Shown: piece by piece, positions 1 through 8,349 of the stretch
Layout of the letters: the number at the start of each line of letters is the position of its first letter
Numbering within the stretch: position 1 is the first letter of the stretch
NCBI GenBank assembly: GCA_004555425.1
Contig: SFID01000035.1
Coordinates: 1-20,587, forward strand
Source of the DNA: Bacteroidales bacterium
Lineage (GTDB): Bacteria; Bacteroidota; Bacteroidia; Bacteroidales; Bacteroidaceae
DNA length: 20,587 bases
Reading direction: 5' to 3'
Made by a program: the position numbers and the translations under genes
The notes under the pieces: generated by a model
Told to the model about the DNA's origin: nothing
Database searches by the model: none
The model's input: only the letters and a program-made list of their open reading frames with translations

Positions 1-47
1 ACGAGAGTTAGCTGATGTCATATTATATATAAGGTGTTCTCCTTCCA

Positions 48-115
48 CTGAGTCACACGCCCTCGAGCAACGTGCGGTACATTGCGTTTTCAATGAAAAA
101 CGACCTGAGTAGTTA
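48..115. repeat. Dispersed intergenic repeat, left copy
   Basis: This stretch matches the region 20379-20454 at the other end of the window, in the same orientation. The shared core is GAGCAACGTGCGGTACATT (66-84), preceded by a form of GAGCCACACGC and followed after a variable spacer by ACCTGAGTAGTTA (103-115). The two copies differ by several substitutions and small indels, so this is an old dispersed family rather than a recent duplication. Only one arm of the palindrome seen at the right end is present here. No coding potential was seen. Confidence 0.7.
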
Positions 116-211
116 ACGCTCCGTCTCCCTACTTCGGCAAATGTCGCCATTATTTATCCAAGAAATTTCCCAACTTCCGTTGTTTCCGTTTCTCTTAGGC
201 ATATAGTCAGC

Positions 212-299
212 GACCCGCGGGCGCAGGTCGCGTGACCCGCGGGCGCAGGTCGTGTGACCCGCGGGCGCAGGTCGCGTGACCCGCGGGCGCAGGTCGCTG
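212..299. repeat. 22-bp GC-rich tandem repeat, four copies
   Basis: Four contiguous 22-bp units start at 212, 234, 256 and 278. Each begins GACCCGCGGGCGCAGGTCG, and the copies differ only in the last few bases. Each unit carries the short palindrome CCCGCGGG and a GACC...GGTC inverted pair, so each can fold into a small hairpin. The period is not a multiple of three, so open frames crossing it are not proteins. The array lies just beyond the terminator of the HAD gene on the minus strand. Confidence 0.9.
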
Positions 300-313
300 G
301 GAATCTCAGAGAT

Positions 314-352
314 AAAAACGGCGACCTCGGACGTAGAAACGCCAAGGTCGCC
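314..352 (-). terminator. Rho-independent terminator after the HAD-pgi operon
   Basis: On the minus strand GGCGACCT and AGGTCGCC form an 8-bp perfect stem, extended by three further pairs including one wobble. The stem occupies 320-352 and is followed by a GTTTTTA tract (319-313). It lies about 27 bases past the stop codon of the HAD-family gene and fits an intrinsic terminator for the pgi-HAD transcript. Confidence 0.75.
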
Positions 353-378
353 TTTATCATACTTTATTGTGAACAGGA

Positions 379-1110
379 TTACTGTGCTTCGAGGGCGGCT
401 AGCAACTGCTCCCACTGCTCGGCCAAGGCCTTCATGGAGGGAAAGACGAGGTGGGCGCCTTCGTCCGTGAGGGTCTGAGGCTGGAGCGGGCCCGTATTGA
501 CCGCAACGGTGAAGATGCGGGCCGCCACGGCCGAGCGGACACCTAGGGGCGCGTTCTCTACGACGAGCGCCTCCCAGGGTTGGAGACCAGCGCGGTCGAG
601 GGCCATCAGGTAGGGCTCGGGATGGGGCTTGCCGTGGCGCACGTCGCGACTGGAGATGAGGCGGTCGGGGCTGAAATAGCCGGGATAGTTCGTCTGGAGG
701 CGGTTGAGTAGGGAGAGTTGGCCGCTGCCCGTCACCACGTAGATGCCAAGGCCCGCTTGCTTCACACATCGCAGCACTTCGGCCGCGCCGGGCATGGGCG
801 GTGCCTCCTCGCATTGGTTGAAGAGGGCGCACTTGCGGGCATAGAGTTCCTCCACCTCGCGGGCCGTGGCGGCGCGTCCCCACTGGCGTTGCGTGAGCAT
901 ATTGATGGTGGATTCGCCCGTGCGGCCCTCGTTCATATATACCTCTTCGGGCGATAGGTCGAGGCCATATTCGCGGGCCACGACGGCCCACGTTTTCGCA
1001 TGATTGGGCATGGAGTCGAAGAGGACGCCGTCCATGTCAAAAAAGACGGCTTTGAGGCGTAGCGCCTCGAAGCCGTTCTTCTGTAAATAAGTGTTGATTG
1101 CTTGTTTCAT
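379..1110 (-). CDS. HAD-superfamily phosphatase / beta-phosphoglucomutase-like protein
   Basis: A 243-residue cytoplasmic HAD hydrolase. The nucleophile motif FFDMDGV is at about residues 23-29 (Asp25, Asp27), then an alpha-helical cap of the beta-phosphoglucomutase type, a VVTGSG motif II, GKPHPEPYL with the motif III lysine, and VVENAPLGV as motif IV. Length and motif spacing are normal for the subfamily, which dephosphorylates or isomerises small sugar phosphates; the exact substrate cannot be read from the sequence. The gene starts 15 bases after the pgi stop codon and is probably cotranscribed with it, which suits a role in sugar phosphate metabolism or clean-up. A terminator follows. 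The family is confident; mutase versus phosphatase is open. Confidence 0.88.
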   Translation of the reverse strand: MKQAINTYLQKNGFEALRLKAVFFDMDGVLFDSMPNHAKTWAVVAREYGLDLSPEEVYMNEGRTGESTINMLTQRQWGRAATAREVEELYARKCALFNQCEEAPPMPGAAEVLRCVKQAGLGIYVVTGSGQLSLLNRLQTNYPGYFSPDRLISSRDVRHGKPHPEPYLMALDRAGLQPWEALVVENAPLGVRSAVAARIFTVAVNTGPLQPQTLTDEGAHLVFPSMKALAEQWEQLLAALEAQ

Positions 1111-1125
1111 CGTAAGATATTTCGC

Positions 1126-2469
1126 CTAGATTCTTTCGCGGATAGCGGCTGTTTCGGCCTCATAGCCAGGCTTGCCGAGGAGGGCAAACATGTTCTTCTT
1201 GTAGGCTTCCACACCGGGTTGGTCGAAAGGATTCACGCCAAGTACGAGGCCCGAGATGCCGCAGGCGCGCTCGAAGAAGTAGATGAGTTGGCCGAGATAG
1301 TAGGCATTGAGTTCGGGCATAACGATGCGGAGGTTGGGCACGCCGCCATCGACGTGGGCCAACTGCGTGCCGAGTTCGGCCATCTTGTTCACCTCGTCCA
1401 CACGGCGACCTTCGAGGAAGTTGAGGCCGTCGAGGTTTTCCTCGTCGTGGGGGAAGAGCACGGTGTGGCGGGGCTGTGCCACAGAGATAACCGTCTCGAA
1501 GATGGTGCGCTCGCCGTCCTGAATCCACTGGCCCATGGAGTGGAGGTCGGTGGTGAGGTCAACGGCGGCGGGGAAGATGCCCTTGCCACCCTTGCCTTCG
1601 CTCTCGCCGTAGAGCTGCTTCCACCATTCGTTCATAGAGTGGAGTTTGGGCTGATAGTTAGCCAGGATTTCGATCTTCTTGCCAGCGTTGTAGAGGGCAT
1701 TGCGGAGGGCAGCATAGCGTGCGGCGAGGTTTTCGGCGAAAGGCACTTCGGGAGCCGTGGCCTTCTCCATGTCGGCAGCACCCTTGACGAGGGCTTCGAT
1801 GTCGAAACCAGCGCAGGCGATGGGCAGCAGGCCGACGGGCGTGAGAACGGAGAAGCGACCGCCCACGTTGTCGGGGATGATGAAACTCTTGTAACCTTCC
1901 TTGTCGGCCGTGACGCGGGCAGCACCCTTCTTGGCATCGGTCACAGCAACGATAACCTTGCGGGCCATCTCGAGGCCGCGCTGGTCCTCGCACTGCTTCT
2001 TGAGGAGGCGGAAGGCGAGGGCGGTTTCCGTGGTAGTGCCCGACTTGGAGATGTTGATGACACCGAAGCGGCGACCCTTGAGGTATTCGCAGAGTTCGGC
2101 CAGATAGTCTTCGCCGATATTGTTGCCCGCGAACAGCATCACGGGATTCTCACCGTTGTTGGTGAGCCATTCAAACTGGTTGCCGAGGGCCTCGATGACG
2201 GCGCGCGCACCGAGATAACTGCCGCCGATACCCGCCACGACGATGGTGTCGCAGTTGGCGCGCAGCACCTCAGCGGTGGCCTTGAGGTCGGCGAGGTGTT
2301 CAGCAGTAATGGAAGAGGGCAGGTGCATCCAGCCCAAGAAATCGTTGCCGGCACAAGTGCCGTCTTCAAGCGCACGATTGGCGGCTTCTACCTGGGGCAG
2401 AAGAGCCTCAATGGCACCAGCCGCCAAAAATTGTTCGGCCTTGCCACTTTCGAGAGAGATAGTGTTCAT
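1126..2469 (-). CDS. pgi: Glucose-6-phosphate isomerase
   Basis: A 447-residue phosphoglucose isomerase that interconverts glucose 6-phosphate and fructose 6-phosphate in cytoplasmic glycolysis and gluconeogenesis. Seen in order: the GIGGS glycine loop (residues 80-84), the phosphate-binding SKSGTT (141-146), GGRFSVLTPVGL (about 203-214), the catalytic glutamate region LYGESEGKGG (about 287-296), a histidine near 310, and the C-terminal family signature QPGVEAYKKNM with the catalytic lysine at about 424-425. The length is that of the short bacterial form found in Bacteroidetes and Firmicutes, not the roughly 550-residue proteobacterial form. It is the first gene of a pair with the HAD gene 15 bases downstream. 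I see no clear -7 box in its short upstream region. No oddities. Confidence 0.97.
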   Translation of the reverse strand: MNTISLESGKAEQFLAAGAIEALLPQVEAANRALEDGTCAGNDFLGWMHLPSSITAEHLADLKATAEVLRANCDTIVVAGIGGSYLGARAVIEALGNQFEWLTNNGENPVMLFAGNNIGEDYLAELCEYLKGRRFGVINISKSGTTTETALAFRLLKKQCEDQRGLEMARKVIVAVTDAKKGAARVTADKEGYKSFIIPDNVGGRFSVLTPVGLLPIACAGFDIEALVKGAADMEKATAPEVPFAENLAARYAALRNALYNAGKKIEILANYQPKLHSMNEWWKQLYGESEGKGGKGIFPAAVDLTTDLHSMGQWIQDGERTIFETVISVAQPRHTVLFPHDEENLDGLNFLEGRRVDEVNKMAELGTQLAHVDGGVPNLRIVMPELNAYYLGQLIYFFERACGISGLVLGVNPFDQPGVEAYKKNMFALLGKPGYEAETAAIRERI

Positions 2470-2517
2470 GGATTTTATTTGATTGGGTTTATTTGCTTAG
2501 GGATGGGGAAATATGAA

Positions 2518-2835
2518 TCAACACAATCTGATTCCTTCGTTCATAACATTTATATAAAAAGGCGTCTTGAAAGGGCGGTTTTCCCAGGCTTTTCTGAGGA
2601 GAATCATCGGACTTATGAGAACGCCTGTTTCCAATTCAAGTTCGTAGAGCGCACCCGAGATAGCGTCCTCCAAAGCAAAATCTCGCTGCTCGCCTTCGAG
2701 GAGAACAAGGACGTCTATGTCGCTGTCGGGACGCGCATCGCCACGTGCCTCCGAACCATAAAGGATGGCGGTGGCGGTGGGGGAGATGCGATGAATCGTT
2801 TCTTGGATTCTGCGAACTATGTGTGGCCGTTTCAT
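2518..2835 (-). CDS. Small MNT-type nucleotidyltransferase domain protein
   Basis: A 105-residue protein of the polymerase-beta nucleotidyltransferase superfamily. Visible are LYGSEARG (Gly27-Ser28 of the GS motif) and PDSDIDVLV with metal-binding Asp39 and Asp41. This is the minimal nucleotidyltransferase (MNT) architecture. Such proteins are usually encoded next to a HEPN-domain partner (HepT), and some MNT proteins act as antitoxins that add AMP to the HEPN toxin. No HEPN gene is visible on either side, so this is an orphan or the partner was lost. The start is supported by a -7 promoter box (2862-2869) about 30 bases upstream. The target is unknown. The domain call is strong; the function is open. 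Confidence 0.85.
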   Translation of the reverse strand: MKRPHIVRRIQETIHRISPTATAILYGSEARGDARPDSDIDVLVLLEGEQRDFALEDAISGALYELELETGVLISPMILLRKAWENRPFKTPFYINVMNEGIRLC

Positions 2836-2861
2836 GATAGTAATAGGTATCTATCCGCCTG

Positions 2862-2869
2862 CAAAGGTA
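2862..2869 (-). promoter_or_regulatory. Bacteroidetes -7 box before the nucleotidyltransferase gene
   Basis: On the minus strand the sequence reads TACCTTTG, an exact match to the TAnnTTTG consensus, about 27 bases before the start codon at 2835. No convincing TTTG -33 element was found at the expected distance. Confidence 0.55.
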
Positions 2870-3025
2870 GTAAATCATTCACATACGTGCCTTCGCGGGG
2901 TTGTATTTTCTTGGTGGGCGCAGGGTTTTGGCTCTTGAGCAAGATGGGCAAGATGGGGATTTTCAGGAAAAACTATAGAGTCAACAAGCAAGTACGATAT
3001 TTAGAATAATGTTTGTAGAACTCTT

Positions 3026-3604
3026 TCACTGGCTTTGAGCAATATCTGACCACAATTTATAGTCCTCTGCGTAAATATACTTCGGGCGCTATTTTAATTG
3101 ATGCGCCTGGAAATAGTCCGTGCGAAGCATGACGGTAGGATGTGCTATGAAGTTACCCAGCAAAAGGATATGGGCAAATGGATTGATTTTTCCTTTCAAA
3201 CCAGAATTGTACACATCCTCTCCTCCCATCCGCTGCATATATGAAGCACAAATCATGATGTTTTTGTCTGCTTCAAGCACAGCTACTTGTTCCTCTAACC
3301 GAGTCGGAAGCATTTTATCATCTGCATCCATCCGAGCTATATACCGCCCACTGGCAATGGAGAGACCATAATTGAGTGTGGCAATATAATTATGATTCCG
3401 TTTAACCAAGTGAATACGTTCGTCTATAATATGATTTAAGAAATCGACACATCCGTCAGTTGAGCCATCATCAAGGACAAGCAGCTCAAACACGGTGTAG
3501 GCCTGTCTAAGAATACTCTCTACAGATTCTTGCAGATACTTCCCGGCGTTATAGACTGGAAGAAGCACGCTTACTATAGGATTCTTATCTTTTTTATGTT
3601 TCAT
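3026..3604 (-). pseudogene. Family 2 glycosyltransferase, broken by an in-frame TAG
   Basis: The open part (3604-3092) gives 171 residues of a GT-A fold family 2 glycosyltransferase: VSVLLPVYNAGKYL near the start, LLVLDDGSTDG, and MDADDKML with the metal-binding DxD. Such enzymes usually have about 250-330 residues. The TAG at 3089-3091 interrupts the frame just after FQAHQLK. The same frame then continues with RPKYIYAEDYKLWSDIA, which is the expected next block of this family (the AEDYxLW motif), until a TGA at 3026-3028. The stop is therefore a nonsense mutation, probably in a Tyr codon, and the C-terminus beyond is also lost. The ATG overlaps the TGA of the barrel-protein fragment upstream (ATGA), so the pair was once translationally coupled. 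The 171-residue product would lack part of the acceptor-side fold and is probably inactive. Confidence 0.8.
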
Positions 3605-4494
3605 TTCTTGGATGCTTTTTTGTTAAACTTCCATATGATATGGAGCATGATGTTCCTCGTAATCGTATTGTTTACGGTTTCCACCCGTCCTTGTGCGTTA
3701 AGCGTTCTGCGTACGGCACTGAGCTGGCCGAGCAAATCATGAGCGGATAGTTTCAACAGCCATGCCTTTCGCTTATCAATACAACGGCTCAAATTCACAT
3801 TCCACACCCATTCGTCCGTATTCATTGCCCGATTACTATAACCACGGCGCATAAACAGATTCATATCTGTATTTAAGTCAATGCTAAACAGTAGCGGTGC
3901 ATTGAGGCTAATAGTGTACAGGAAATCCACTTGACTGAGTGTTTCAAATCCTTCTTGTGCGGAAGTGAGGCGTTCCCAATCGGCTGACGCCTTGAATGAA
4001 GCGTGCCACTTAGAATAACGGTAGTCAATACCGGCATTGGGGGAAACGTGTAAATTGTGTACGATGCTTTTGTAAAAATCGGCGGTTGTCTTTGTGTTGG
4101 CGAAATCGACACTGCGGTTCAGGCTGACATTGGTACCTATATTAAGAAACCAATGCTTTCCCTTATCAACGGATTGGCTTATAATCCCCGTAACTCGCAA
4201 TCCCCGGTTTCCGTCTATATTCCAAGGTATATAAATATAACCACCATTTTGTGGATTAAATTGGCGCAACCGGCCTATGGCATTATCAATAGTATGCAGA
4301 TAGAGTCCCAAATTCCATTGACGCATTTTTTCCTGTTTAAATCCACGCCACTGTACCGAACAATAGTATTCGTAGGAAGACTTTAAAGAAGGGTTACCAA
4401 GGAAGACAGACAAAGGATTACTGTCATCGCATACATCAAGCATTAATGTTTGTGACGGTGACTTCTAAATTGTCATGAGGGTTTCATTCATCAT
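3601..4494 (-). pseudogene. C-terminal fragment of an outer membrane beta-barrel (TonB-receptor-like) protein
   Basis: From 4443 the open frame gives 280 residues that match only the last third of the intact barrel protein next door. DDSNPLSVFLGNPSLKSS aligns without gaps to DDATPLVVRTGNPGLKAS there, followed by alternating barrel strands and an aromatic C-terminal end (IMLHIIWKFN). There is no signal peptide, N-terminal domain or plug. The homology seems to run upstream past a TAG at 4465-4467 toward an ATG at 4494 that overlaps the stop of the intact gene. The fragment cannot be exported or form a complete barrel. It is AT-rich (a sample line of the adjoining glycosyltransferase, 3241-3300, is 24/60 G+C). 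It may be the other end of the N-terminal pseudogene at 8376-9182. Confidence 0.75.
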
Positions 4495-7409
4495 TTTTTA
4501 GGTTCCTTGTTTAGACGAAACGAAATGTTGAACATCACATATCGTCTCAGCACATTTCTGTAGCTCTCGGTCTGCATCTGCGCGTTCAGGCTGTAGCTGC
4601 GGCTCGACATCTGGTTCAGCAGGTCGAAGGCCTCCACTTCCACGCCCAGACGGCCGTTCAGGAAGAAACGCTTGAGGCGGGCGCTCCAGATGAGTTGCGC
4701 CGTGTTGAAGTTGTCATCGTCATAGCCATAGCGCGTGGTCAGCAGCAGCGAGGTGTTCACCTGCAGTTTCCACGGCAAGGGCATGCCGCCGCTCACGCGA
4801 TAGTTGATGTTGAACACGTTCTGATTGGCGAAGCGGGAGGAGATGGCATGTATCCATTCGCCGTTCACCTCGCCCGAGAGACTGTAGTAGTTGCGGGAAT
4901 AGTACACGTTGAACCGCTGCTTGGTTAGCACACGATCGGTGCCCACACGCTGGGACGATGCGCTCTGGGCCAAATTAGCATAGTCCTCGCTGTGGCGATA
5001 GTTGACATTGGTGGTTAGCTGGTAGTTCCATTGGTTGTGCTTGCCCATGGTGCTACCGAAATAGGCTTGTGCCGTCAGCGCGCGGTTTCCGTTGATGTTC
5101 TCGGGGCGGTAGGTCCTCACGCCCGTCTTCAGGTCGTAGAGCATGGACTGGGCCACGAGGTTGTTCCACTGGTCATACGTCACATTCCAGTTAAAGGTGT
5201 ACACGCGCTTGGTGATGTATCTGTTCTCCACCGACAGCTCCGCGCGGTGATGCGCGCTCGCCTTCAAGCCGGGATTGCCCGTCCGCACCACCAGCGGGGT
5301 CGCATCATCGCGATAGTCCGTCAGATACTCGCTGTAGGGGCTGGCATGCGACAGGTTATAGGTCAAGGTGGTGTGCCGCTCCAGGTTGTAGGTATGCTTT
5401 TTCCCGTTGTGGTCGATGCGGTACCGCACATTCGGCTCAAAATAATAGTAATTGCGGTGCAGCCGTGTGTCTATCCGGCCACGTTGGTAGTCATAGCTCA
5501 ACTGCTCCATGCGCACGGGCAGGGATAGGTTCACGGTGTTCGACCTGCGGTGCTTGTCGTTCCACCAATACATATAGAGGCCTAGCTCTGGTTTGTGCGT
5601 GCGCTTCCATTCATCGGCGTATGCCGAGTTGGTGAGGTCGATGTACTGCGTCAGCACATCCTTTATGGAGGCCAGACGGTCGAAGGGCTCGCCGGCATAT
5701 TCCGTATCTTCCAGCCGGTAGTAGTCCTTGTTGCTCGACTGATATTGCTGGCGGTAGCTGTAGCCCGGGCTGATGTCCAGTGAAATCTTCTTGAAATGGT
5801 AGGAGATATTATAGCCCACATTCCCGCTGAGGTCATAGCTGTGCGCGTCGTTGTCCGAATAACGGTTTTGCATTGATGTCAGGTCGTAGGCCGCACTCTC
5901 AAACAGATTGCGGTTGGCCGACAGGCTGTAATAGCCCGCCCCCCCCACATAGAGGGTGCCGTTGCCGTTCAGGCCCCACGAGGTTCCCAGGTCGCCCTTG
6001 GTATAGAAGAGGTGTCCGTCGTTCTGCTGCGTCTGGCGCAGGCTGCTGATCAGGTTCTGGCGGTAGATGTCGCCGCTGCCCTCGGCAAACAAACTGTCCA
6101 GGGCCTCGCCCATATACCGCTCCGTCATGCGCTGCTCCCACTCGGCCCGGCGCGAGAACGAGGTTCCTCGGTAGTTGTTGTACCAAATCTCGGGTTTCAG
6201 GTTGATAGAGTAGTTCTTCTCGTTCTCATTCATCTGATAGTCAAATTCGCCCATATCGCGTATATACCAATCGCGATGCTCCGTGTGCGAGCGGCTGATG
6301 CCGTTGATGTCTTTTGTGTCCAGATAGTTTGTGGTGTGTTGGTACTCGTCGTTCTTCTGCTCCTTCCACTTGAAGCTGGCCAGGTTCCTGATCTTGTACC
6401 GTTTGTTCTTGTCGTTCACCAGCAGGTCCGAGGAGAGTTCGTGCGTGGTCTGGTTATCGCTGCCCCCGGGACTTTGCCAGTTTCCGTTGGCATCATAGTA
6501 TGAATTACCATATACATTATTGGAATACCCCATGAAGGCCAGGCGGCTGTGGGGCGTGAAGCGCAGGGCAAAACCCTTGGCGGCGTAGTGCTTGCCCGTG
6601 CCGTAGCCCGCACTGCCGTTGGCAATCCACCCGATGCTGTATTTCTTCTTCAGGTTGACATCCATCACCGTGGTCTGCGACCCACCGGCCCACATTCCAT
6701 CGCGCACGTTGATGTTCTTGTCCACCATCTTGTTCAGGTCGGGCTTCAGGTCGTAGACCTTGATGTTCTCCACCATGTAGCCCGGCAGGTTCTCCAACGC
6801 TATGCGCGGATTGCCCCGGAAGAAGTCCTCGCCGTTAACCAGCAGGTTGGAGATCCGCTTGCCGTTCACGTAAATTACGCCGCCCTCGCGCAGCTCGGCA
6901 CCGGGCAGCATGGCTATTAGCTGGTCCAGCATTGACCCCTCGCGAAGTTGAAACGCATCGGCATTATACTGTATTGTATCTCCCTTCATCACCATTTTTA
7001 TTCTGGTGGCAGTTACGACAGCTTCATCAAGTCTGCGCTCCGTCAGAGAAGGTTTCTTTTTCATCAGTACACGACCAAAAGTACCTCCTGTTATACGGTA
7101 TTTTTGGTAGCGAAAGTTTACTGTTTTATACGTATCTTCATAACCTCGTTTAGAAAAATGCAGGATATATTTTCCTGGGGCACTAATACTCTCACCAAAA
7201 CTGCGGTTGTTTCTTTTTGTTTCATCTTTACTGACAAAACGTTCGACTTCTGTGCTGTCGGTACGGAGAAATCTTACTGTTACGGAATCTATAGGGTCAT
7301 AAGTGAAATCATCTACTATTTGACCCATTACCCAGTATTTTTGTGCATTCGCGTTCAAACAGCATACACAAAGAAAAATGATGATGTTTAGTACTTTCAT
7401 TACTTTCAT
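4491..7409 (-). CDS. Outer membrane beta-barrel protein, TonB-receptor-like with carboxypeptidase-regulatory-like domain
   Basis: A 972-residue outer membrane protein. Residues 1-22 are a signal peptide (hydrophobic IIIFLCVCC, cleavage after ANA). Residues 23-115 form a beta-sandwich of the carboxypeptidase D regulatory-like type (VMGQIVDDFTYDPI, APGKYILHFSKRGYE). Residues about 127-220 are a TonB-receptor-type plug (LDEAVVTATRI, REGSMLDQLIAMLPGAEL, VNGKRISNLLVNGEDFF, ALENLPGYMVENIKVY). The rest is a barrel of many Tyr/Asn-rich strands ending in MFNISFRLN. These proteins take up or move unknown ligands or polymers across the outer membrane. No SusD partner is present. It follows the Crp-like gene after two hairpins. 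The first ~430 bases are AT-rich (7081-7140: 21/60 G+C) and the rest GC-rich (5281-5340: 38/60), suggesting a mosaic. Its TGA overlaps a downstream ATG. Two in-frame ATGs lie in a 9-bp repeat at the start. Confidence 0.9.
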   Translation of the reverse strand: MKVMKVLNIIIFLCVCCLNANAQKYWVMGQIVDDFTYDPIDSVTVRFLRTDSTEVERFVSKDETKRNNRSFGESISAPGKYILHFSKRGYEDTYKTVNFRYQKYRITGGTFGRVLMKKKPSLTERRLDEAVVTATRIKMVMKGDTIQYNADAFQLREGSMLDQLIAMLPGAELREGGVIYVNGKRISNLLVNGEDFFRGNPRIALENLPGYMVENIKVYDLKPDLNKMVDKNINVRDGMWAGGSQTTVMDVNLKKKYSIGWIANGSAGYGTGKHYAAKGFALRFTPHSRLAFMGYSNNVYGNSYYDANGNWQSPGGSDNQTTHELSSDLLVNDKNKRYKIRNLASFKWKEQKNDEYQHTTNYLDTKDINGISRSHTEHRDWYIRDMGEFDYQMNENEKNYSINLKPEIWYNNYRGTSFSRRAEWEQRMTERYMGEALDSLFAEGSGDIYRQNLISSLRQTQQNDGHLFYTKGDLGTSWGLNGNGTLYVGGAGYYSLSANRNLFESAAYDLTSMQNRYSDNDAHSYDLSGNVGYNISYHFKKISLDISPGYSYRQQYQSSNKDYYRLEDTEYAGEPFDRLASIKDVLTQYIDLTNSAYADEWKRTHKPELGLYMYWWNDKHRRSNTVNLSLPVRMEQLSYDYQRGRIDTRLHRNYYYFEPNVRYRIDHNGKKHTYNLERHTTLTYNLSHASPYSEYLTDYRDDATPLVVRTGNPGLKASAHHRAELSVENRYITKRVYTFNWNVTYDQWNNLVAQSMLYDLKTGVRTYRPENINGNRALTAQAYFGSTMGKHNQWNYQLTTNVNYRHSEDYANLAQSASSQRVGTDRVLTKQRFNVYYSRNYYSLSGEVNGEWIHAISSRFANQNVFNINYRVSGGMPLPWKLQVNTSLLLTTRYGYDDDNFNTAQLIWSARLKRFFLNGRLGVEVEAFDLLNQMSSRSYSLNAQMQTESYRNVLRRYVMFNISFRLNKEPKK

Positions 7410-7536
7410 TACTTTGCTTATTTTATGGATTTACGACTACAAAGATTGTGCAAACCGAGAACAGAAGAACGTGTTCTTATGCCGAGGTGCAGCCAATCTT
7501 CGCAACCATTCGATTGCAAAACAACAAAAAACAGCA

Positions 7537-7576
7537 TAAAAAACGACTCGGCGAATCCCGGAAACAGGTCGCCGAG
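7537..7576 (-). terminator. Hairpin with T-tract in the leader of the barrel-protein gene
   Basis: On the minus strand CTCGGCGA and TCGCCGAG (7547-7554 and 7569-7576) form an 8-bp perfect stem, followed by TCGTTTTTTATG. It lies after the stronger hairpin at 7619-7643 and about 130 bases before the barrel-protein ATG. It could be a second, back-up terminator of the Crp-like gene or an attenuator in the leader of the barrel-protein gene. Confidence 0.55.
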
Positions 7577-7604
7577 GGTGCAACTCTAAAACTAGTTAAA
7601 GAAA

Positions 7605-7643
7605 AATCTGAAAATAAAGGCTCAAACCGCAATGATTTGAGCC
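7605..7643 (-). terminator. Rho-independent terminator after the Crp-like gene
   Basis: GGCTCAAA and TTTGAGCC (7619-7626 and 7636-7643) form an 8-bp perfect stem with a 9-base loop. On the minus strand the stem is followed by TTTATTTTC. It begins about 47 bases past the stop codon of the Crp-like gene. I see no exact TAnnTTTG box for the next gene in 7410-7540. Confidence 0.75.
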
Positions 7644-7689
7644 AAAAACGTGTGTTATTTCTCTTTGCCGAAGGTGAGTTGACTGCGTC

Positions 7690-8325
7690 TTATTCCTTCT
7701 TACGAGGCATAGTGCAAGCACGCTTGCCCTCTGCTCTCGTTTCGTACGTCATTTCCTTGCGGAGTGTGCTCAGATAGCTGGGTGTGATGTTGAGGAACGA
7801 GGCGATGTCCTTCAGCGAGAGCATCTGCACCACCTGCGGACAGCGGTCGATGAGCCGACGGTAGCGGCTGCGGGCGGTGTAGCGGTAGTGGTCGAGGTCG
7901 CGCCCATAGACCATCTTGAACAGGTTCTTCAGTATCCGCACGTTGTGGAGCATCATCTTCGGGTCGCTGTCGAACAGTGCTTGCAGCTCGCGTCCGCTGA
8001 TGATGCGCACCTCGCAGGGCATGTCCGCCATAATGCTCACCTCCGACACGTCGCCGTCGAGGCAATAGGGGAAGTCGGCCACGAACTCGCCCTCGAAGGC
8101 GAAGCCCGTGCAGTATTCCTTGCCCTCCTCGTTGTTGTGCACCATGTACTTGAAGCAGCCCCGCTCCACGAAGGCCACCCACTGTGCCGGCTCTCCCGCC
8201 TCCTCCAGCGTCTCGCCCCGCAGGAACGTTCGCCGTTCCCCATGCTCCATGCAGTACTCTCGCAGGAACTCCAAATCGAGTCCATCCTTGTATGTGTTGA
8301 ATTGCTTGTTTGGTTGATGGGTCAT
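7690..8325 (-). CDS. Crp/Fnr-family transcriptional regulator
   Basis: A 211-residue regulator. The N-terminal two thirds form a cyclic-nucleotide-binding-type beta-roll (RGETLEEAGEPAQWVAFVER, then FAFEGEFVADF), followed by a dimerisation helix and a C-terminal helix-turn-helix (SLKDIASFLNITPSYLSTLR). The Bacteroidetes members of this family generally lack the classic cAMP-contact residues, and the effector cannot be inferred here. I chose the ATG at 8325 rather than 8364: it has AAGGGAATT at Shine-Dalgarno distance, the protein then begins MTHQPNKQFN, and 8364 would lie upstream of the -7 promoter box. It is followed by a terminator and then the intact barrel-protein gene, which it may control. 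Its GC-rich coding region sits between AT-rich neighbours, and its promoter abuts the breakpoint of the barrel pseudogene. Confidence 0.88.
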   Translation of the reverse strand: MTHQPNKQFNTYKDGLDLEFLREYCMEHGERRTFLRGETLEEAGEPAQWVAFVERGCFKYMVHNNEEGKEYCTGFAFEGEFVADFPYCLDGDVSEVSIMADMPCEVRIISGRELQALFDSDPKMMLHNVRILKNLFKMVYGRDLDHYRYTARSRYRRLIDRCPQVVQMLSLKDIASFLNITPSYLSTLRKEMTYETRAEGKRACTMPRKKE

Positions 8326-8349
8326 AATGATAATTCCCTTTTGTAAGTG

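Noticed and set aside
113..991. 292-codon open frame on the minus strand
   Set aside because: It overlaps the HAD gene in another frame and crosses the 22-bp tandem array, giving Arg/Pro-rich low-complexity sequence.
1102..3009. 635-codon open frame on the plus strand
   Set aside because: It is antisense to pgi and the nucleotidyltransferase, has no recognisable domain, and pgi shows full family motifs on the other strand.
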